DNA from: Clostridiales bacterium
GTDB lineage: Bacteria > Bacillota > Clostridia > Lachnospirales > Lachnospiraceae
Direction: 5' to 3'
DNA: 64,000 nucleotides
Assembly (NCBI GenBank): GCA_018365455.1
Contig: JAGZJZ010000017.1
Coordinates: 1-64,000 of the forward strand
The position numbers and the translations under genes are program-made. Shown piece by piece: positions 16,475 through 23,919 of this stretch. The notes beneath the pieces are model-generated. The model had not been told where the DNA came from. It saw only the letters and a list, made by a program, of their open reading frames with translations, and did not search any database. Within the stretch, counting starts at the first letter, position 1, and each line of letters starts with the position of its first letter.

Positions 16475-17845
16475 TTATTCAGCCTCGGAACGTTCGTGCA
16501 GCGGTGTATATTCTTTATGTTTTGCAACGCTCTTATAAGCAGGACGGATAATTTTTCCGTTGTTTGCCAATTCTTCAATGCGGTGTGCGCTCCAGCCCAC
16601 AACTCGCGCGATTGCAAAGATGGGTGTAAACAACTCGGTGGGAAGATCCAGCATACTGTAAACAAAGCCGCTGTAAAAGTCAACGTTAGCGCTTACACCT
16701 TTATAGATTTTACGTTCTTCTCCGATTACCTGGGGAGCCAGGCGCTCAATCATAGAATAGAGCTTAAACTCTTCTTCTCTTCCTTTTTCTTTGGAAAGGC
16801 TTTCTACAAAGGATTTAAATATATTTGCTCTTGGATCGGACAGAGAATAAACGGCGTGTCCCATACCATAGATCAGTCCGGCATGGTCAAAAGCCTCTTT
16901 GTTTAACAAACGTTTCAGGTAATTTTTGATTTCCTCTTCATCAGACCAGTCTTTTACCGTTTTTTTTATGTCTTCAAACATCTTGACTACTTTGATATTG
17001 GCTCCGCCGTGTTTTGGTCCTTTTAAAGAACCCAGGGAAGCAGCCATAGAAGAGTAGGTGTCTGTTCCGGAAGAAGATACCACATGGGTTGTGAAAGTAG
17101 AGTTATTACCGCCGCCATGTTCCATATGGAGAATCAGTGCAACGTCTAAAATCTTAGCTTCCAGTTTTGTAAATTTACTATTTGGGCGTAAAATATGAAG
17201 AATGTTTTCAGCAGTAGATAGTTCCGGCTGGGGTGAGTGGATAAAAAGGCTGTTGCCATCGTGATAGTGGCTGTATGCCTGGTAGCCATATACAGAAAGC
17301 ATAGGGAAAAGGCTGATTAACTGCAGGCATTGTCTGAGGACATTCGGAATAGATACGTCATCTGCCCTGTCATCATAGGAATAAAGTGTCAGGACGCTTC
17401 GTGCCAGGGTGTTCATCATGTCCTGGCTTGGTGCTTTCATAATAATATCCCGGACAAAGCTGGTTGGCAGTGTGCGGTATGTAGCAAGCAGGTTGGAAAA
17501 ATCACGTAATTGCTCTTCCGTTGGAAGTGCTCCGAAAAGAAGCAGATAAGTTACTTCTTCAAAGCCATAACGGTCATCATGGATGAAGCCCTGGACGATG
17601 TCTTCCACATCGATGCCGCGGTAGAAGAGTTTACCTTCACAAGGAATCATTTCGCTGTCTACAACGGTATAGGATCGGATCTCTGCAATGTCTGTCAGAC
17701 CTGCAAGGACGCCCTTACCACTAATATCACGAAGACCTCTTTTTACTTCGTATTTTGTGTACAGCTCCGTGTTGATCTGGCTGGTATCAGTAGCCAGCTT
17801 GGAAAGAGAGAGAATATCAGGTGTAATTTCTGAATACGTACTCAT
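16475..17845 (-). CDS. gltA: Citrate synthase
   Basis: A 456-residue citrate/2-methylcitrate synthase family protein. It joins acetyl-CoA and oxaloacetate, in this kind of anaerobe mainly to supply 2-oxoglutarate and glutamate. Visible: FYRGIDVEDIV (about 70-80), LILHMEHGGGNNSTF with the first catalytic His, MGHAVYSLSDPRA with the second, and the Arg/Asp region near the C terminus (GWSAHRIEELANN). The N-terminal extension of about 30 residues is usual for clostridial members, which are longer than the roughly 370-residue Bacillus type. Start ATG 17845 is preceded by AGGAGGAAACAACT. Methylcitrate synthase is an alternative, but no prp genes are adjacent. Confidence 0.9.
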   Translation of the reverse strand: MSTYSEITPDILSLSKLATDTSQINTELYTKYEVKRGLRDISGKGVLAGLTDIAEIRSYTVVDSEMIPCEGKLFYRGIDVEDIVQGFIHDDRYGFEEVTYLLLFGALPTEEQLRDFSNLLATYRTLPTSFVRDIIMKAPSQDMMNTLARSVLTLYSYDDRADDVSIPNVLRQCLQLISLFPMLSVYGYQAYSHYHDGNSLFIHSPQPELSTAENILHILRPNSKFTKLEAKILDVALILHMEHGGGNNSTFTTHVVSSSGTDTYSSMAASLGSLKGPKHGGANIKVVKMFEDIKKTVKDWSDEEEIKNYLKRLLNKEAFDHAGLIYGMGHAVYSLSDPRANIFKSFVESLSKEKGREEEFKLYSMIERLAPQVIGEERKIYKGVSANVDFYSGFVYSMLDLPTELFTPIFAIARVVGWSAHRIEELANNGKIIRPAYKSVAKHKEYTPLHERSEAE

Positions 17846-17865
17846 AGTTGTTTCCTCCTGTTCTG

Positions 17866-17931
17866 TTTTGAACGTGTTTGAAAAATCTTTTCTGACAGCT
17901 GCTCAAAATGAATTTGATAACACGCTCTAAT
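17866..17931. repeat. Dispersed short repeat, copy 1 (AACACGCTCTAAT)
   Basis: AACACGCTCTAAT (17919-17931) is the exact complement of a string at 34288-34300, and the similarity runs on into an adjoining AAATTCAT-like stretch. In both places a GTGTTT motif faces it in inverted orientation some 40 bp away (17874 here). This looks like a small palindromic repeat family spread through the genome. It lies in the leader of the citrate synthase gene. Confidence 0.5.
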
Positions 17932-18030
17932 GTGATAAAGAATTAAAATCCATTTTTTATCATATCATAAATTGGAAAAGAAAAATAGTAAAATTTTTAA
18001 AATGTGAGCGAGTAAAGCGACATCGTTCGG

Positions 18031-18071
18031 GCATCTGCCCCTCGACGAAGGGATTTAGAATGGGCAGATGC
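18031..18071. repeat. GC-rich inverted repeat in AT-rich spacer
   Basis: GCATCTGCCC (18031-18040) and GGGCAGATGC (18062-18071) are perfect 10-base arms around a 21-base loop. They stand out in an AT-rich spacer upstream of the citrate synthase gene. No T run follows on either strand, so a terminator is unlikely. It may be a dispersed palindromic repeat or an RNA hairpin. Confidence 0.5.
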
Positions 18072-18236
18072 GTTATGGTGAGCATCTGAAGAGTGTGAAC
18101 AATAATAAAATAAGTATAAAATAAGGGAAATAGATAGTTATTGCTTGACATCTAAAAATAAAGGTGCGATAATTGAGAACGGTATTTGTGTAAAAATTCA
18201 TAATTTCTGGTAAATCATTCTTTCTTGAATTATATA

Positions 18237-18265
18237 TTGAAATTAGATGAATACTAGAGTATAAT
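18237..18265 (+). promoter_or_regulatory. Promoter of 6S RNA
   Basis: TTGAAA (18237-18242), a 17-bp spacer and TATAAT (18260-18265). Transcription should start near 18272, which fits the 5' side of the 6S RNA stem. Confidence 0.7.
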
Positions 18266-18271
18266 ATTGAT

Positions 18272-18474
18272 ATAAAGTTATATATCTTAAGTTACCTGGG
18301 GTGTTCGACAATCCTATCATTTTGAACCTACATGTACTTTTATGGGATTCCTACATTGCTGTGAAGGATGTCAGGCCACCGTTTGCAGTGGAAGACAGAT
18401 GGCGCAGTTGCGGTTACCCACCTAGCTTTGCTAGGAGTCAAAAGATAGGAAACGGCACTTTGGGGCTTACAATA
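18272..18474 (+). ncRNA. ssrS: 6S RNA
   Basis: The 5' side TAAGTTACCTGGGGTGTTCG (from 18288) pairs with the 3' side CGGCACTTTGGGGCTTA (ending about 18470) through a long helix with several G-U pairs. GTGTTCG and ACGGCAC are the conserved bases at the inner end of the 6S closing stem. Next comes CAATCCTATC/GATAGGAAA, then a large unpaired centre and a terminal stem (CCTAGCTTTGCTAGG, 18421-18435). That is the 6S layout, which mimics an open promoter and binds the vegetative RNA polymerase. A consensus promoter precedes it and a strong terminator ends it. Identification is by eye. Confidence 0.8.
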
Positions 18475-18514
18475 AAAAAGAACATTTGCTTAGCAGATGT
18501 TCTTTTTTGCGTTA
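18475..18514 (+). terminator. Terminator of 6S RNA
   Basis: AAAAAAGAACATTTGC (18475-18489 region) pairs with GCAGATGTTCTTTTTT (18493-18508). It is a long stem with a T run, placed directly after the closing helix of the 6S RNA. Confidence 0.85.
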
Positions 18515-18577
18515 TTTATAAAGGGATGTCCGGAATTGTTTTTTGAAGTTCCATTTTGAAAAATGTGGAAAAACAAG

Positions 18578-18606
18578 TTGTAAGCTTTTTGGACTGGGTG
18601 TATAAT
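18578..18606 (+). promoter_or_regulatory. Promoter of aldose 1-epimerase gene
   Basis: TTGTAA (18578-18583), a 17-bp spacer and TATAAT (18601-18606), preceded directly by TG. It is independent of the 6S unit, which ends 70 bp upstream. Confidence 0.7.
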
Positions 18607-18656
18607 AGTGGCATCGTATAAAAAGTATATAAAACTATAAGGAGAGGACAAAAAAT

Positions 18657-19718
18657 ATGGGGATGATGACGAGTTTATTTGGGAAAACAGGAGATGGCCA
18701 GGAAGCCAAAATTGTTACCATCATGAATAAAAACGGTATGGGAATTGAAGTGACAAATTATGGAGCTACACTGGTGTCTGCAACAGTGCCGGATGAAAAG
18801 GGGCATATTGAAGATGTGATTTTAGGATATGAGGATGTAACGGACTACGTAGCAAACGGCGGTTTCTTTGGAGCAGTTATTGGAAGAAACGGCAATCGTA
18901 TCGGCAAAGCTAAAGTGACTATTAACGGTGTGGAATATCAAATGGAGCAGAATGAAAACGAGAACAGCCTTCACAGCGGTACCAGGGGATTTGATAAGGT
19001 AATCTGGGATATGGAACTTCTGGAGGATGAAGCTACCGTGAGATTTACACATCACAGTCCGGATGGCGATGAAGGATTACCCGGAAACTTTGATGTATCG
19101 GTTTCTTATACACTGACAGATGAAAATGAAATCAAAATCCACTATACCGGTGTTTCTGATGCAGATACCATAGCGAATATGACAAATCACAGTTATTTTA
19201 ATCTTGCCGGACATGATAAAGGAACGATCCTGGATCATACTTTATGGATGGATGCGGATGCATTTACCGTAATTGATGCAGAGTCTATTCCTACTGGAGA
19301 ACTGAGAAACGTGGAAGGTACTCCTATGGATTTCAGAAAAACAAAACGTATCGGTGATGATATTGATGATACATACGAACAGATTCAGCTGGCTCATGGA
19401 TATGACCATAATTTTGTATTGAATCGAAATGGTGAAGAAAAACTGCGCAGAATAGCGAAAGTGACGGACCCGGCAAGAAAAAGAACAATGGAAGTTTACA
19501 CGGATTGTGTAGGTGTACAGTTCTATACAGGAAACTTTATTGAGAAAACCCAGATCGGAAAAGGCGGCATTCCTTATCAGAAGAGAAGCGGCTTATGTCT
19601 GGAAACCCAATTCTATCCGGATGCTCCGAATCATGATAACTTTCCTTCTTCCATTTTAAAAGCGGGCGAAGTTTATGATACGACAACGGTTTATAAGTTT
19701 GGCTTTGAATGTAAATAA
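18657..19718 (+). CDS. galM: Aldose 1-epimerase (mutarotase)
   Basis: A 353-residue GalM-type enzyme that interconverts alpha and beta anomers of aldoses such as galactose and glucose. Visible: YGATLVSATVPD near the N terminus, GRNGNRIGKAK (about 80-90), the catalytic His in MTNHSYFNLAG (about 175-185), the second His in LAHGYDHNFVL, and the catalytic Glu in SGLCLETQFYPD. Start ATG 18657 follows AGGAGAGG; an ATG two codons later is also possible. It is monocistronic and not near galactose genes, so a general housekeeping role is likely. Weak hairpins follow the stop (ATACATTG/CAATGTAT, then TCCGG/CCGGATTTTTG at about 19785-19812), the second of which may end the transcript. Confidence 0.92.
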   Translation: MGMMTSLFGKTGDGQEAKIVTIMNKNGMGIEVTNYGATLVSATVPDEKGHIEDVILGYEDVTDYVANGGFFGAVIGRNGNRIGKAKVTINGVEYQMEQNENENSLHSGTRGFDKVIWDMELLEDEATVRFTHHSPDGDEGLPGNFDVSVSYTLTDENEIKIHYTGVSDADTIANMTNHSYFNLAGHDKGTILDHTLWMDADAFTVIDAESIPTGELRNVEGTPMDFRKTKRIGDDIDDTYEQIQLAHGYDHNFVLNRNGEEKLRRIAKVTDPARKRTMEVYTDCVGVQFYTGNFIEKTQIGKGGIPYQKRSGLCLETQFYPDAPNHDNFPSSILKAGEVYDTTTVYKFGFECK

Positions 19719-19909
19719 TCCAGAAAATGGTAAGTTCCGGTATTTTGAAACTTTGGCAGATACATTGGATATGCAATGTATTTCCGGGAGATGAAAAATG
19801 CCGGATTTTTGTTTTTCCGTTAAAAAAACACTATGTCCTAATTTTGCGTTCTTTTTCTCCTGTTTTTGGATATACTAGTATATAAATGAAGAGAAAACAG
19901 GAGCAAAGA

Positions 19910-21394
19910 ATGAAGGATGACAATACCTTTGGAAAAATTTTAATATTAAGCGGCTGTATTATGGCTTTTTTACTGCTGTGTTTTTATGACACTTATAAAA
20001 AAAAGGGTGATGATATCCTGAATAAATTGCAGGAGACAATTCAGACTGATCTGGCAGTACAAAAAGAAACCCCGGAAGATAAAGTCTCAAAAACGGATAA
20101 AAAGAAATCCGACGGAAAAGAAAGCGTGAATGATCAAGAAAGCATAGAAGAGCAGAAAGAGGCGCAGGAAGAGAAACAACAGGGAGAAAAAACGAAAAAT
20201 GAAGAAACGAAAAATGAAGAAACATCCTCCGGAGATACCCAGGCATCAGATGTGGAAAATCCCCTTATACGTGTGCTTATCAAGACGGATGATTATGCAG
20301 ATGAGTACCATAGCAGCGTGACGCTTCAATGCAGTACAGATTATGTGCTGCAGTATGGAGAGACAACAGAAGAGCATGGTGCTGCAGAGGCGCTGACCCT
20401 GACAGCTGACAGTCCCTATTTAAATGACGGGATATTGCGTATCCAGCCTAAGGATGGAAAAGGTGAGATTACATTGCCCGGGCTGAAAAGAGGTTATGAG
20501 AATCCTTCGTATCTGGGGAATTTTGAAATTGTTAAAAGAGATGCCGGTCTTCTGGTTATTAATGAGCTGCCTCTTGAAACGTATCTCTGTTCTGTGGTGC
20601 CCAGTGAGATGCCGGCAGCTTATCCGTTGGAATCTCTGAAAGTGCAGGCGGTGTGTGCCAGAAGTTATGCCATCAAACAGATGCACAATGGACGTGGAGC
20701 GGAATTTAATGTACATGTTGACGATAGTGTCTCCTATCAGGTCTATAACAATCAGAAGAGGGATGAACGTGCCAGCGAGGCCGTAAATGCCACTGCGGGT
20801 CAGGTGATGCGTTCCAACGGGGAAATTGTGGATGCGCTTTACTATTCAACTTCCTGCGGAGTAAATCTTAGCCAGGATCTCTCACAGGAAACGGTTTTTG
20901 CCTCATTTATGACCACAGATAACCACACTGCATATGAGGCCAGTGAGCCCTGGTATCGGTGGAAGGCTGTATTTACAATTGATGAGTTGACAAGACTGGC
21001 AAATGCATGGCAGCCGGGCACAGGAAATGTGACAGCTTTAAGTATTGACGCCCGGGAAACAAATGGTGCCATTGCAAAATTTACCCTGCAGGGAGAGAAT
21101 CAGAGCATTTCCGTAGAGGGAGAATATACGGTTCGTAAACTGCTGTCTCCGGTGAATATTGCAGTAGTAGAACAAGATGGAAGCGAAGCTGCGGGGATGT
21201 CTCTTCTGCCAAGTGCATTTTTCTATCTGACTCCAAATTATGAAAATGATGTATTGGTTAGCTATACGCTTACCGGCGGCGGATACGGACACGGAAAAGG
21301 AATGAGCCAAAACGGAGCAAGGCATATGGCAGATGCAGGAATGGGATACGAAGAAATATTAAAATATTTTTATGGTGATGTACAGATAGGATAA
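19910..21394 (+). CDS. SpoIID/LytB-domain protein, membrane-anchored
   Basis: A 494-residue protein with one membrane helix near the N terminus (about 10-27), a long charged Lys/Glu-rich spacer (about 40-115) that includes a tandem KNEET repeat, and then a SpoIID/LytB domain from about 135 on. The family signature SVVPSEMPAAYPLESLKVQAVCARSYA (here about 230-256) is clear; the Glu of PSEM is the catalytic acid in SpoIID, a lytic transglycosylase acting on denuded glycan strands during engulfment. The end GGGYGHGKGMSQNGA is also typical. It is longer than Bacillus SpoIID (about 340) because of the spacer, so it may be a paralogue used in growth. Start ATG 19910 follows AGGAG. Confidence 0.85.
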   Translation: MKDDNTFGKILILSGCIMAFLLLCFYDTYKKKGDDILNKLQETIQTDLAVQKETPEDKVSKTDKKKSDGKESVNDQESIEEQKEAQEEKQQGEKTKNEETKNEETSSGDTQASDVENPLIRVLIKTDDYADEYHSSVTLQCSTDYVLQYGETTEEHGAAEALTLTADSPYLNDGILRIQPKDGKGEITLPGLKRGYENPSYLGNFEIVKRDAGLLVINELPLETYLCSVVPSEMPAAYPLESLKVQAVCARSYAIKQMHNGRGAEFNVHVDDSVSYQVYNNQKRDERASEAVNATAGQVMRSNGEIVDALYYSTSCGVNLSQDLSQETVFASFMTTDNHTAYEASEPWYRWKAVFTIDELTRLANAWQPGTGNVTALSIDARETNGAIAKFTLQGENQSISVEGEYTVRKLLSPVNIAVVEQDGSEAAGMSLLPSAFFYLTPNYENDVLVSYTLTGGGYGHGKGMSQNGARHMADAGMGYEEILKYFYGDVQIG

Positions 21395-21515
21395 AATGTT
21401 TTATATTTCCCCAAGCGTGCATCTGGTGGGAATGATTTTTCAAATAAGCTCTGGGCTTGCAGTGAGATCAAAAACGTGCTATGATTGGTTCACATAAAAA
21501 AGTCAGAGGGGTATT

Positions 21516-22352
21516 ATGAAAGCTATTTGTATGATCATCAGATTTATCTTGAATTTTTTGAGGAAAGCCAAGCGGGACCGTGTGGATGCTTATTCTGCAC
21601 AGTCTGCTTTTTATGTAATCATGAGTTTTATTCCCTTTATTATGTTGCTGCTGACGCTGCTTAAGTATACCCCCCTTACGCCAGCCGATGTAGTGGATAT
21701 GGTAATGGGGGTCTTGCCGGCATCCTTCCGGGAGGTTCTGGAAGGACTGGTGGGCGGTGTATATACCGGTTCTACCGCACTGTTGTCAGGAACGGCTATC
21801 GCTGCCGTATGGGCGGCGGGAAGAGGCGTTATGGCAGTTACAAATGGTTTGAACTCCGTCCAGGGAATTCGTGAGACCAGAAACTATATTTACATGCGTC
21901 TGCGATCTGCTTTCTATACAGTACTCTTTCTGGTTTCCATCGTTGCGGCAATGCTGCTGTTGGTGTTTGGAAATCAGATACATGATCTGATTATCAGATA
22001 TGTTCCACTTCTAAAAGAATTTTCCGGTTTTATTATCAGTGTCAGAACCATTGCCACGATTACGCTGCTCACACTGTTGTTTATGGCGATGTATAAGCTG
22101 CTGCCAAACAGAAAGGACAGATTTGCCAACCTGTTGCCGGGAGGGTTGTTTACGGCACTTGCCTGGTCCATATTTTCCTATGGATTTTCTATCTATTTTG
22201 AAATGGCAAAACGAATGTCTTCCATCTACGGAAGCTTGACATCGGCTGTCATGGTAATGCTTTGGCTGTATTTCTGCATGTGGTTTATCTTTATTGGAGC
22301 TGAAATAAATTGCTATCTGGAAGATAGTTCGAGTTTTGACTTGACAGATTAA
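21516..22352 (+). CDS. YihY/BrkB family membrane protein
   Basis: A 278-residue polytopic membrane protein with about six helices and the family start DAYSAQSAFYVIMSFIPFIMLLLTL, then AAVWAAGRGVMAVTNGLN and LLPGGLFTALAWSIFSYGFSIY. The family was once called ribonuclease BN, which proved wrong; its role remains unclear, and transport or membrane homeostasis have been suggested. ATG 21516 follows GAGGGG. It ends just before the phenylalanine T-box leader. The stretch before it (21395-21515) shows no strong element. Confidence 0.85.
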   Translation: MKAICMIIRFILNFLRKAKRDRVDAYSAQSAFYVIMSFIPFIMLLLTLLKYTPLTPADVVDMVMGVLPASFREVLEGLVGGVYTGSTALLSGTAIAAVWAAGRGVMAVTNGLNSVQGIRETRNYIYMRLRSAFYTVLFLVSIVAAMLLLVFGNQIHDLIIRYVPLLKEFSGFIISVRTIATITLLTLLFMAMYKLLPNRKDRFANLLPGGLFTALAWSIFSYGFSIYFEMAKRMSSIYGSLTSAVMVMLWLYFCMWFIFIGAEINCYLEDSSSFDLTD

Positions 22353-22427
22353 GTAAATATGATAAAATAGGTCATAGAAATAGGAAACAGGCAACAGACT
22401 TTAAAAAATGATATTAACAAATAATAA

Positions 22428-22673
22428 AAAGCGATGAAGGTGTCAGTAGAAGATCATTTTCTTACAGAGAGAGGAAGCCATCGGCTGGAAGCATCCTTAA
22501 GTTCAGATGATAAATTCGAATTTCCCACTGGAGCTGCATTTTTGAAATCACAGTAGGAAATGCCGACCATGCGCGTTAAGCATACTAATTAAGAGCCTGC
22601 AGCAGCAGGAATTAGGGTGGTACCACGGAACTCCAAGCTTCGTCCCTTACACCAGAGGGATGAGGCTTTTTTT
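22428..22673 (+). promoter_or_regulatory. T-box leader, phenylalanine specific, upstream of pheST
   Basis: T-box AGGGTGGTACCACGG at 22614-22628, preceded by the small stem CCTGC/GCAGG (22596-22609). A specifier TTC (Phe) lies at 22522-22524; it has the same distance to the shared TGGAGC string as the CTC specifier has in the leuA leader in this window. A terminator with seven T follows. It should be opened by uncharged phenylalanine tRNA, giving more PheRS when phenylalanine charging falls. Confidence 0.9.
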
Positions 22674-22674
22674 G
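22635..22674 (+). terminator. T-box regulated terminator of pheST leader
   Basis: AGCTTCGTCCCT pairs (two G-U pairs) with AGGGATGAGGCT and a run of seven T follows. It competes with the T-box antiterminator. Confidence 0.85.
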
Positions 22675-22677
22675 CGC

Positions 22678-22845
22678 GAATCAATGAGGCGTGCGCCAAA
22701 AGCCCCTGGAGCAAAGAGCCTGCTTGCAGAGCGATTTGCGCAAGGAGCTTTTGGCATAGGGCGAAGCCCGCGACCGAGCCGCCAGGCGAGGTGAGCACGC
22801 CGGATGAAAGGCAGCCAGGCACACACTTCATCCACCCAAGAATCA
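22678..22845. repeat. GC-rich palindromic insertion between T-box and pheS
   Basis: About 165 bp of much higher GC than its surroundings. It can fold on itself: GCCAAAAGC (about 22693) with GCTTTTGGC (about 22748), extended outward by GCGCGAATC/GATTTGCGC-like segments, followed by a small GGGCGAAGCCC stem. GAATCA occurs at 22678 and 22840, flanking the block like a short target duplication. It separates the T-box terminator from the pheS ribosome site. No coding frame here is credible. It resembles a small non-coding mobile repeat. Confidence 0.5.
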
Positions 22846-22870
22846 GATCAAATAAAAAAGGAGAAATATA

Positions 22871-23890
22871 ATGAAAGACAAATTGCAAGCCATCAAAGAA
22901 GAAGCACTGAGTCAGATCCAAAATTCCGAAGCACTGGATAAATTAAATGATGTCCGTGTAGCATTTTTGGGTAAAAAGGGACAGTTAACAGCGGTTTTAA
23001 AAGGGATGAAAGATGTCACACCGGAGGAGCGTCCGTTAGTGGGCCAGATGGTGAATGACACCAGAGCTGCTATTGAAACATTTTTAGAAGAGACAAAGAA
23101 GAAGTTAGAGGCTAAGGTTCGGGAAGAGAAATTAAAGAGTGAAGTAATTGACGTTACGCTTCCGGCTAAGAAGAATAATGTAGGTCATCGTCATCCGAAC
23201 ACCATTGCTTTGGAAGAAGTAGAGCGTATCTTTGTAGGTATGGGCTATGAAGTGGTGGAAGGACCTGAGGTAGAATATGATCTCTACAATTTTGAAAAAT
23301 TAAATATCCCTGCGAATCATCCGGCTAAGGATGAGCAGGATACTTTTTATGTGAATAAAGACATTGTTTTAAGAACACAGACATCACCGGTACAGGCACG
23401 TGTCATGGAACAGGGGAAACTTCCGATCCGTATGATTGCGCCGGGAAGAGTATTTCGGTCAGATGAAGTGGATGCCACACATTCCCCGTCTTTCCACCAG
23501 ATCGAAGGTTTGGTAATTGATAAGAATATAACATTCGCAGATTTAAAAGGAACACTGGAAGAGTTTGCAAAGGAATTGTTCGGACCGGAGACGAAGACGA
23601 AATTCCGTCCTCATCATTTCCCATTTACTGAGCCAAGTGCCGAAGTGGATGTGACTTGTTTTAAGTGTGGTGGCGAAGGCTGCCGTTTCTGTAAAGGATC
23701 AGGCTGGATTGAAATTCTGGGCTGCGGTATGGTGCATCCTCATGTTCTGGAAATGTGCGGAATCGATCCGCAGGTTTACAGCGGTTTTGCATTTGGTGTG
23801 GGACTCGAGCGTATTGCACTTTTGAAATATGAGATTGACGATATGAGATTACTGTATGAAAACGATATTCGTTTCTTAAAACAATTCTAA
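22871..23890 (+). CDS. pheS: Phenylalanyl-tRNA synthetase alpha subunit
   Basis: A 339-residue class II synthetase subunit: an N-terminal coiled coil (about 1-85) and a catalytic core with GHRHP (about 105), the motif 2 region GRVFRSDEVDATHSPSFHQIEG (about 190-211) and the motif 3 region GFAFGVGLERIALLKY (about 300-315). A Cys-rich insert CFKCGGEGCRFC (about 258-269) can bind zinc. This insert is found in part of the Firmicutes and is absent from E. coli PheS. Start ATG 22871 follows AAGGAG. It is co-transcribed with pheT and controlled by the T-box leader. Confidence 0.97.
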   Translation: MKDKLQAIKEEALSQIQNSEALDKLNDVRVAFLGKKGQLTAVLKGMKDVTPEERPLVGQMVNDTRAAIETFLEETKKKLEAKVREEKLKSEVIDVTLPAKKNNVGHRHPNTIALEEVERIFVGMGYEVVEGPEVEYDLYNFEKLNIPANHPAKDEQDTFYVNKDIVLRTQTSPVQARVMEQGKLPIRMIAPGRVFRSDEVDATHSPSFHQIEGLVIDKNITFADLKGTLEEFAKELFGPETKTKFRPHHFPFTEPSAEVDVTCFKCGGEGCRFCKGSGWIEILGCGMVHPHVLEMCGIDPQVYSGFAFGVGLERIALLKYEIDDMRLLYENDIRFLKQF

Positions 23891-23919
23891 TGGAAATTAA
23901 GTAAAGAGAGGAAAACAGA

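Noticed and set aside
18301..18546. 81-codon open frame on the plus strand
   Set aside because: It lies across the 6S RNA and its terminator and has no ribosome site.
22617..22921. Several overlapping frames on both strands near pheS
   Set aside because: They fall in the T-box and the GC-rich palindromic block, where lack of stops follows from base composition; none has start signals.
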